This document shows positions 43,688 through 50,027 of a stretch of DNA of 50,027 bases, one piece after another. The stretch's first letter is position 1. Every line of letters starts with the position of its first letter. A program made the translations under genes and the position numbers. Origin of the DNA: a virus; IMG/VR virus record IMGVR_UViG_3300035698_008270, positions 1-50,027 of that record; one strand, written 5' to 3'. A model generated the notes under the pieces. That model worked only from the letters and a program-made list of their open reading frames with translations, did not search any database and was not told the DNA's origin.

Positions 43688-45893
43688 CGGCGTCCTCGTC
43701 ATCGTTCCGGAAGATATCCAGGAAGTCGGAGCCTAGCTCCTCCCCGATGTCTCCTACGGTCTTGCCTTTCTGCACGAGCTGGTCGAGATGGTACTGCCGT
43801 TCCCTCTCCGCAGCAGCAAGCGCATCAGGCAGACTCTCTATCGCCCCCGCCAAGGGGCTTTCTCCACGGTCCGCCACGGTCCCTCGGATTGCGTCCTGGG
43901 AGAACTGCCAGCCAACAGCCTTTTGAGCTGCGGTCGCCATGAGCCACTCGGTCAGACGGTCTTGGGTGCCGTCCCCATAGCTCGGAGCCAGGGTGGTGCC
44001 CGGAGCAGCGAACTGAACGAAATCTTCCTGCCCAGCGACATCGAGCAGCACGTTGGCTTCCGCCATCTTGCAGTTGCAGATATTGGCCGGAAGGTTCACC
44101 TGCATGTCGGCAAGGGAGTACGCAGCGTTGTTCAAAGGGACTTTCTGGATGCCGTCCCTGGATTTCTCAGCAATCCAGTTGTTCAGGTCGAAGTCCAGAA
44201 TCGTCGCGTCGTCCTTGTTGCGCACCGCAAGTCCCACATCGAGTATCTGCTGGTCCGTCAGCCGCGTTCGCAGCATCTTGAGGACTTCTTGCTCCAGAGC
44301 CGTCTTCGCCCTGGGACCCGCCGACGTGAACGTTTCCGTCGTGTACCCGGTGATAGTGGTTTTGTCGTCGGCATACTGTGGCACTTGGCGTTCGATGGTG
44401 ACGGGCTTGCGCCGGATGAAGGCCCGAACAATTCGGTCCACCATGTAGCGGTCGAGAAGCGCGAGAGGGTCTTGTGCGTGGAGCACTCCGAACACGCCTT
44501 CCGGGTCAATATCCACCCCACGCCCGTAGGAGTAGGCCCCGATGACTTCGTAGCCCCCTTCGTCGGACACAGGGAACACCGGGGTATTCACCTTGCTCTT
44601 CCACCGATAGTTGCCCCGCTTCTTCCCCTTTTGCTTGACCCGAGCCACAGAACCATACGCATTCTTGATGGAATCCGTGAAGAATCCCCAGACGTCCAAA
44701 GCCTTGTCCGAAGACAGACTGGCCGCCTCCAGCTTGTCCTTCCACAGCCTCCGAGAGATACGGAACTGAAGGAACATCATGTCCGCGAAGGACTCCACCA
44801 CCTTGTCGAAGAAATCGGTGAAGGAAAGGGCTGGGACTGCGGCGGACACTTCCGCGAAGGCCGCATCCCCAGTCGTATCCACAGAAAAGAAGATGTCCCG
44901 AACACCCAGAGTCTCGGGGAGCACGAACGCCGGGAACTCTCCGATTTTTTGCCGCACCGAAGACACGGACAGCGCCTTGGATTTCTCAACCGCTTTCGCA
45001 CACTTGGCCTGGAACTCCTGCATCAACGGTGTCAGCAGAACCTCAAAGGTCAGGGTATGGGTGTCTCCCTTCACGCTCTTCTTGAAATGCGCAGCCATTG
45101 CCTGCTTGAATGCCGAGGTGACGTCCGTCGTTTTCTTCTGCGCCTTTGTTGCGGTCGCAGGCTTCGTGAGGGACACCTCGCAGACTGAGAACATCAGCTC
45201 CCGAATCTCACTGGTCGGGACAGTCTCCCCACCGGGAAACTCCGGGTTGTTCGTCAGGACCTTGATGCCCCACTCGGGGCTCATCTCGATAAGCTGAGCA
45301 TCGGGGAGCCGTTCATTGGGCCGTGCTGTGGGCTGAGGGGCGAACCCCAGCACCTTCTCGTCTTTCCACACAGCCTCCAAAAACGGATTCTTGTACGTGA
45401 CCGATGCCGCTTGAGCTTCTTCCCGCTGGTCTATGTTGGGCTCCAACTGCCCCTGGTGCTCTTTCTTGGGGTGCGACGCCGAGTAGTACCGGTAGGTCCC
45501 TGGAAGAGAGCCGTTGGTGAAGACAGCCTTCTTGTCCGCCAGCATCTCCATGAGGTTGATGGAGGAGTTCAGGTTGCCGAAGGACTCCCCATCTTTCCGG
45601 CGAGAAGTCATGAACCCCGAACCGATGGTCTGGATGAGGTGCTTGAGGTACCCAATACCGGAATCAATGTCCCCGAGACTGTCCTTCTCGAAGTTCTCCT
45701 GGGCGGTCCGGATAGCCTCTGTCGTATCCGCAATCTCCTTGTCCAACGCAGCAGCTTCCTCTACGGTGTCTTGGAGCTTTTGTGTTTTCGTCCTCTTCTT
45801 GCCCTTGGCCTTCTTGTCCGCAGCGACTTGAACGTCAATCCGCTTCGAGACTTCCTTGAGGACACCGGTCACTCCATCAAAAAACCCCGCCAT
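43680..45893 (-). CDS. orf3, 737-aa unrecognised protein between hub and spike
   Basis: ATG at 45893 follows GGGAGG by six bases and lies two bases after the orf2 stop. Residues 1-75 are highly charged and helical (Lys-rich KKAKGKKRTKTQK, then EEAAALDKEIADTTEAI), likely coiled coil. The middle is mixed alpha/beta with several Lys/Phe-rich segments. Near residue 610 there is NICNCKMAEAN, a Cys-x-Cys pair. The C-terminus is acidic (IFRNDDEDADG). I do not recognise a family or an enzyme motif. A gene of this size between hub and spike is not part of the common P2 or Mu order. Its position suggests a hub-associated or internal tail-tip protein, possibly delivered cargo, but that is conjecture. 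Confidence 0.85.
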   Translation of the reverse strand: MAGFFDGVTGVLKEVSKRIDVQVAADKKAKGKKRTKTQKLQDTVEEAAALDKEIADTTEAIRTAQENFEKDSLGDIDSGIGYLKHLIQTIGSGFMTSRRKDGESFGNLNSSINLMEMLADKKAVFTNGSLPGTYRYYSASHPKKEHQGQLEPNIDQREEAQAASVTYKNPFLEAVWKDEKVLGFAPQPTARPNERLPDAQLIEMSPEWGIKVLTNNPEFPGGETVPTSEIRELMFSVCEVSLTKPATATKAQKKTTDVTSAFKQAMAAHFKKSVKGDTHTLTFEVLLTPLMQEFQAKCAKAVEKSKALSVSSVRQKIGEFPAFVLPETLGVRDIFFSVDTTGDAAFAEVSAAVPALSFTDFFDKVVESFADMMFLQFRISRRLWKDKLEAASLSSDKALDVWGFFTDSIKNAYGSVARVKQKGKKRGNYRWKSKVNTPVFPVSDEGGYEVIGAYSYGRGVDIDPEGVFGVLHAQDPLALLDRYMVDRIVRAFIRRKPVTIERQVPQYADDKTTITGYTTETFTSAGPRAKTALEQEVLKMLRTRLTDQQILDVGLAVRNKDDATILDFDLNNWIAEKSRDGIQKVPLNNAAYSLADMQVNLPANICNCKMAEANVLLDVAGQEDFVQFAAPGTTLAPSYGDGTQDRLTEWLMATAAQKAVGWQFSQDAIRGTVADRGESPLAGAIESLPDALAAAERERQYHLDQLVQKGKTVGDIGEELGSDFLDIFRNDDEDADG

Positions 45894-45895
45894 CG

Positions 45896-48800
45896 CTAAC
45901 CTCCCTCAACCGCTGGTGGCTCCGGAGGTCCCACCGCCTCTACCACTTTCGGCTTGGCCTTCTTCTTGCGAGCAGCCTTGGGCCTCTCCTCTCTCGTCAG
46001 CGCTTCTTCCCGTTGCGCCAGTCGGACGAGTTTGCTGCGAGCTTTCTTGATTTTCAGACGCATCTTGTCGAGGACTGTGGTCTGCTCTTGCATGGACACG
46101 GTGTACTTGTTGGCAGCTTCCAAGAGGTTTACGAATTGAGAGCCCTCAGGGGTGCCCTCCAAGGTTTGCGAACCCGCTGCGTCCGCCGTATTCAGGTTGG
46201 GCAGGAAGAAAATCTTGTCCGAGTACGTCCCTGTCACCATCTTCCACTGGTTCTCTTGCCCATCGACTTTCGTCAGAATGCCTAGCTGGACCCCCTGCTC
46301 CATCAAGTTCTGGAGCGTGTCATTGTTGTTGATGATGGCTGCGTCCGCCCCAGTCACGAAGAACAAGGGGTTGATTTGCTTCGGGTCCAGCGCCATCACG
46401 ACATTGGGGAACCCTGCGAGCCGAGGTCGCCCCGCCTTGTCCAGGACTTCCAGGGGCTTCTGCGGCAACCGGGTGTTGGAGAGGTCGATTGCCGCGATAC
46501 CATTCTGAGTAGGTCTCCCCGGCGCGTAGAACTTCGCTCGCTTGCCCGTGAGCTGAAGTGAGGTCGTGCAATCGCCGCCCACGCTGAAGCTGTGCGCGAA
46601 GCTGGAGCAGTAGTAGAAGCAGTCGAGGTACCTGATGTAGACCGGATAGCCGGGACGCAGCTCCGGACGCAACGGGATGGACAGATTCGCGGTGTTCACC
46701 GCAATGTTCATCACGTCCATGCGGGTCACGGCAGCGAAGAAGATGCTCTTGGGGTCCGAGAAGTAGGCCGTCTCATAATCGCCGGGCCGCCACCCAAACT
46801 TAGCCACCAGCCGGTAGTCGATGTACTGACCCCGGACTCCCCACTCGTTTTCCAGGCCGGTACCCTGCAACTGCTTGGTGCCGATACCCTTGACGGTCAT
46901 GTACGTGACCTCGGGCTCCTTCTCATCGAAGCTGAGGCTGATGATGTCGATGTCCTCGATGCAGTAGACGCGCGAGGACCGGGTATCCATGTTGTAGAAG
47001 GGCGGCTTGAACACGAAGTCACCGTCCACATCCTGGAAGAACTCGAACCCCGTGACATCGCTGACTTTGCCGACGATATCCTGCTTCGACTCGTAGGTGG
47101 ACTCGAACAGCTCAATCTGCCCGAAGTTCCCGATGTTGGCGACGAACGCTTGCATCTCGCCCATGTTCATCTCGAACTTGGGCTTGTTCGAATCCGACTG
47201 CGCTGGGCTTGTGCGCCGAAGTTGGAGGAGAGCTTCCAGGCGACGATTGTTGAACAGGCCAAGGGAGATGGCTTGGCTCATGACCTCGCTGGTGTGACTG
47301 TCCCCTGTTTTGTTGAACCGCTGCTTCATGAGCCGGGTGAGAGCCCCACTGCTCGTCTGGGCCAGCCATGCGGCCTGAGCAGAGTTGAACAGGTGCCCGC
47401 TCGCGCCGTGCATCCTGAGCTTGATATCCCTCGACTTGAAGCGTTGCTCCCAGTAGCGAAGATTCAAACTGAAGAGGGATTCCCCTGTGACCGTGCTGCG
47501 AGCATCCTGATTCGTCTTCTGAGACAAAGCCCACCCAACGCCCGCAGCCGCTCCGGCTACGTCGTGGTGTAGGGTGTAGACGATTTCGTAGGGGTGCATC
47601 CCCGTGAAGTTGTGCCCCACAAGGCTCATGCGGAGCTTCGAGTTAGCCGGGCGCTGGCCAAACAACGAAGCGTTAGTCGAGACCCGCTGGTACTGCCAGA
47701 AGTGGAGCATCGACGCGCACTGGACCGCAGCCGTCTGCACGCCCCCACTGTAGGAATGGCTCACGCTCGTCACGATGCCGTGGAAGACATGGTAGTAGGG
47801 GTATGCCAGGATTTTTTCGATGTCCTGGCCCTGAAGTCCAGCCTGCTCCAACGCAGAAGGCTGCTCCCCCGATTGCGCGTCTACGGAATCGACAGAAGCG
47901 GGCTCCGGGACCACTTCCGGGAGAGGGTCAATATGGTTGGCCTGCTGCTGTACAGCCGCCGGGTCCGGGACCCCATTTTTTTCATCTTGGTAGAACCGAA
48001 TCCGCGAACTTTTGAACGGGGCGTCCTGAATCCAACTCAGCCCATCACGCTCCCATGCGGCCACCACCTGTTCAGGAGTCTTCGTGGTCTTGGTCGGGGG
48101 TTTCTCCTCTGTATAGGTCCGGTTCCTGTAGGTCCAGGGTAGCTTGGACCCTTGCGCTTTGAACTCTTTGTAGCAGTCATAGGACGCCTGCTGTCCGCCC
48201 CAATGGAAGAAAGAAAGGGCACCCTCCCCGGATTCCCCATACTGCCTTCTCGTAGTCAGAGTGTCTTCAACGGTCCCTACCAAGCCTTGAAGAGCGGTGC
48301 CAGTCGGGTGCTTGGCTGAAGCATAGGGCCTCGTGGCCCCTGTCTGACGACCCGTACTCCCAGAAGTACCTGTGGCCGTCCGCCACACCGTATTGCCGGT
48401 GTCGAGGGCACGGTTCAGCATGGTGTGGGTAATCCACACCTGCTCATCTTTCCGAAGAGAGGACTCGTTCCCGCAGACAACCGCCATCAGCAGGACATCT
48501 GGAGAGATGCCAACCTTATTGGCCCACTCCCGCATCTGCGCTTCGGTCAAATCTCCTTTAGGCGGCTCATACCCGTAATTCCGGTCTCCCTCTTCCTTCT
48601 CCCCCAGCACTGGCGTGACCACAAACTCTGCATCCGTGGGGCCTTGGGGGGCATCGAGGTTCGAGTACATACCCTTCACTGGGAAGTAGCCGCGCTCGTA
48701 GATGTGGACCTCAAGGCCAGGATGCAGGATGAACTGAGCGTCCCGTGAGAACGATTCGTTGTGGTGGACGGGGATGGACAGGGTGAAGCTGGCAGAGGCC

Positions 48801-48994
48801 GCTCCCATGTCTGTCCCGGCGTCCACAGACACCTCAGTGACGAACTGCTGGATGTCGATGCGGCCAGAGCACTTCGCGCAGCCGGGGATAGAGAGGTCCC
48901 CATTCAGGTAGACGAGAGCGTCTGGCGTGTGCTGGACGACCTGCTTGCCGTCGAGTTTCCAGCTCCCGATGTATGGTCGTTGCGTCAGCCCCAT
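45896..48994 (-). CDS. orf2, baseplate hub (gp27/gpD-like) with inserted hydrolase-like domain
   Basis: ATG at 48994 is preferred to an upstream TTG because GAGAGG lies ten bases before it; the orf1 stop is one base away. Residues 50-105 look like the first hub barrel (VSVDAGTDMGAASASFTL, LHPGLEVHIYERG). Residues 395-435 continue the barrel (YYHVFHGIVTSVSHSYSGG). Residues 635-670 (SKQDIVGKVSDVTGFEFFQD, DGDFVFKPPFYN) and 775-820 (LRPGYPVYIRYLD, YYCSSFAHSFSVGGD) match hub domains of gp44/gp27/gpD type. Between the barrel halves, residues 150-290 resemble a lysozyme or cell-wall-hydrolase domain: LLMAVVCGNESS with Glu177 as a candidate acid, then ITHTMLNRA and SFFHWGG. The C-terminal 60 residues are basic helix then Pro-rich. 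The hub call is firm; peptidoglycan cleavage is inferred. Confidence 0.88.
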   Translation of the reverse strand: MGLTQRPYIGSWKLDGKQVVQHTPDALVYLNGDLSIPGCAKCSGRIDIQQFVTEVSVDAGTDMGAASASFTLSIPVHHNESFSRDAQFILHPGLEVHIYERGYFPVKGMYSNLDAPQGPTDAEFVVTPVLGEKEEGDRNYGYEPPKGDLTEAQMREWANKVGISPDVLLMAVVCGNESSLRKDEQVWITHTMLNRALDTGNTVWRTATGTSGSTGRQTGATRPYASAKHPTGTALQGLVGTVEDTLTTRRQYGESGEGALSFFHWGGQQASYDCYKEFKAQGSKLPWTYRNRTYTEEKPPTKTTKTPEQVVAAWERDGLSWIQDAPFKSSRIRFYQDEKNGVPDPAAVQQQANHIDPLPEVVPEPASVDSVDAQSGEQPSALEQAGLQGQDIEKILAYPYYHVFHGIVTSVSHSYSGGVQTAAVQCASMLHFWQYQRVSTNASLFGQRPANSKLRMSLVGHNFTGMHPYEIVYTLHHDVAGAAAGVGWALSQKTNQDARSTVTGESLFSLNLRYWEQRFKSRDIKLRMHGASGHLFNSAQAAWLAQTSSGALTRLMKQRFNKTGDSHTSEVMSQAISLGLFNNRRLEALLQLRRTSPAQSDSNKPKFEMNMGEMQAFVANIGNFGQIELFESTYESKQDIVGKVSDVTGFEFFQDVDGDFVFKPPFYNMDTRSSRVYCIEDIDIISLSFDEKEPEVTYMTVKGIGTKQLQGTGLENEWGVRGQYIDYRLVAKFGWRPGDYETAYFSDPKSIFFAAVTRMDVMNIAVNTANLSIPLRPELRPGYPVYIRYLDCFYYCSSFAHSFSVGGDCTTSLQLTGKRAKFYAPGRPTQNGIAAIDLSNTRLPQKPLEVLDKAGRPRLAGFPNVVMALDPKQINPLFFVTGADAAIINNNDTLQNLMEQGVQLGILTKVDGQENQWKMVTGTYSDKIFFLPNLNTADAAGSQTLEGTPEGSQFVNLLEAANKYTVSMQEQTTVLDKMRLKIKKARSKLVRLAQREEALTREERPKAARKKKAKPKVVEAVGPPEPPAVEGG

Positions 48995-48995
48995 G

Positions 48996-50009
48996 TCACA
49001 CAAACCTCTCGGAGCGCCCGCGTTCTGTCTGTTTGACCTCTTCGGTCTCTTCGGCGGAGGCCGTCTGGAAGCCGTCGGTCCCGGTCTCCTGTGACTGTAC
49101 CCCTCGCGGTCGGTCGTCTCCGGCGAGGTGGTCCCCCACCTGCAAGAGGTCTTCCGGGATGAGAGTCTGGAGCGCCTCGGTGTAGCTCACCTCTCTGCCC
49201 TGCGTATAGAGCCCGTTCAGTCCGATGGAGAACTCGCCCGCCGCACCCCGAGAACGGGCGATGGGGCGGTCGAGGCTAGGCGTCGGGGACCTCATAGGAG
49301 CCACAAAACTCGTCGTCTCAGGAGCCGTGTCCGTCATGGCGGACACCGTGAACTCCATCGTGAACTCGACGCCGCCGTTGGGCTGGGAGTCCTGGTAGGC
49401 GTAGTTGAAGCTCTCCATGTGCCCGTAGTAGACCCAGCCGTCGTACCAGACAGAGAGCTGACCGACGAAGTGGTGAGCGTTCGAGCGCCCCTGCGTGTCG
49501 TAGATGTAGCCGTTGTTCCGGTAGATGGTGAAGGCGTTCATGAGGTTCTGCCACGAGGCCGAATCCCTCTTCGAGGCAAAGCTCACGCCCCGACCACTGG
49601 ACATGAACGCGCCGCACTTGGCGGTGATGGAGAGCTTGGGCTGCTCCTCACCCCAGGCATGGAAGATGTAGCCCTGACGGCTCCGGTCCTGGAACTGCTG
49701 GAGCTTCGTGATGTTCAGCGAGAGGTTGTTGGGGTTCACGAGCAAGACCAACGGGGGCGTGTTCATGGTGGCCGAAAGCTGCATCGCGATGTCTACCGCC
49801 GTGAACACGTCTGCGATAGCGGGCTTCCACAGCCGCCCACTGGCCGTCTCCCCAGTCGCATCTGCCTGTTCCCCATCAGGAGTCGTGTGCTGGTTAGGAC
49901 CTCCGGGTGAGTTGGGGGTGACGTAGGCTTGTGGAGAAGAAGCCGTGTAGTCCATGCCCACAATGTTGGACTGGGCAAGGTTCGCACGGGCTTTCTGAGC
50001 CAGGGACAC
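48996..50009 (-). CDS. orf1, tail-tube/baseplate-proximal protein, 5' end uncertain
   Basis: The frame is open to the right edge, so the true start may lie outside. GTG at 50009 (SLAQKARANL follows) is a plausible start with GGGA nine bases before it. The core (PLVLLVNPNNLSLNITKLQQF, then AWGEEQPKLSITAKCGAF, then NAFTIYRNNGYIYDTQGR) has the order 'VNP-x-x-L ... G-x-x-x-P-x-I ... Y-x-x-NG' seen in tube-to-baseplate proteins of large myophages. It is followed by a beta-strand pair typical of their ends (VWYDGWVYYGHMES, GGVEFTMEFTVSAM). No LysM domain is visible, although related proteins often carry one. It precedes the hub gene by one base, as such proteins commonly do. The exact equivalent (gpX, gp48 or gp54-like) is not settled. 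Confidence 0.78.
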   Translation of the reverse strand: MSLAQKARANLAQSNIVGMDYTASSPQAYVTPNSPGGPNQHTTPDGEQADATGETASGRLWKPAIADVFTAVDIAMQLSATMNTPPLVLLVNPNNLSLNITKLQQFQDRSRQGYIFHAWGEEQPKLSITAKCGAFMSSGRGVSFASKRDSASWQNLMNAFTIYRNNGYIYDTQGRSNAHHFVGQLSVWYDGWVYYGHMESFNYAYQDSQPNGGVEFTMEFTVSAMTDTAPETTSFVAPMRSPTPSLDRPIARSRGAAGEFSIGLNGLYTQGREVSYTEALQTLIPEDLLQVGDHLAGDDRPRGVQSQETGTDGFQTASAEETEEVKQTERGRSERFV

Positions 50010-50027
50010 CGTGGTCTTTCCCGCACG

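Noticed and set aside
42416-45188. Plus-strand frames of 508 and 466 codons opposite the spike gene and orf3
   Set aside because: They overlap each other and the well-supported minus-strand genes, and their sequences are low-complexity Arg/Val/Gly-rich.
1-50027. Contractile injection system or tailocin instead of a phage
   Set aside because: Not excluded, but no AAA+ ATPase, sheath or toxin cargo gene is visible, and the giant fibre set suits a large phage better. Genes outside the window would decide.
1-50027. tRNA genes, CRISPR arrays, insertion sequences or attachment sites
   Set aside because: No cloverleaf, direct-repeat array, transposase or integrase was seen, and almost all bases are taken by structural genes.

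Overview
The window reads as a late structural cassette of a large tailed bacteriophage with a complex, probably contractile-type baseplate. All 18 genes I can support lie on the minus strand, so transcription runs from right to left. They total about 16,500 codons, roughly 99% of the window. Twelve of the 17 junctions are overlaps or gaps of 11 bases or fewer. The DNA is GC-rich (about 60% by eye). Stops are TGA (13 genes) or TAG (4 genes), never TAA, so a standard code is in use. I see no tRNA, rRNA, CRISPR array, insertion sequence, integrase or host-like gene. The host cannot be named from this window.

In transcription order the layout is as follows. orf1 (48996-50009, possibly cut by the right edge) looks like a tube-to-baseplate protein. 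orf2 (45896-48994) is a gp27/gpD-type hub with an inserted domain that looks muralytic. orf3 (43680-45893) is unrecognised. orf4 (41255-43687) is a spike with an OB fold and a beta-helix. orf5 (40637-41245) is a small Gly/Val-rich protein with three internal repeats. orf6 (29350-40635) is a 3,761-residue giant. orf7, orf8 and orf9 (25312-29357) are unrecognised virion-type proteins. orf10 (24065-25258) has a gp25-like wedge domain, orf11 (20542-24063) is a gpJ/gp6-type wedge protein with an Ig/FN3-like N-terminal extension, and orf12 (19181-20542) sits where gpI would be.

The left 19 kb holds six fibre, adhesin or baseplate-periphery genes: orf13 (beta-helix), orf14 (2,044 residues with Ig-like and laminin-G-like folds), orf15, orf16, orf17 and orf18. 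orf18 runs off the left edge without a stop.

The order hub, spike, gp25, gpJ, gpI-position, fibres matches the P2/Mu/T4-type baseplate order, which supports a contractile-tail phage. What is unusual is scale. A giant gene and three unrecognised genes sit between the spike and the wedge, and several virion proteins seem to be built from the same small beta modules. Only five gaps exceed 45 bases. Four contain a CTAT-centred motif on the coding strand and three can fold into hairpins, which makes them the likely sites of transcriptional or translational control. The most original items to follow up are the giant orf6, the three-repeat orf5 beside the spike, the hub with an inserted enzyme-like domain, and the shared intergenic motif.
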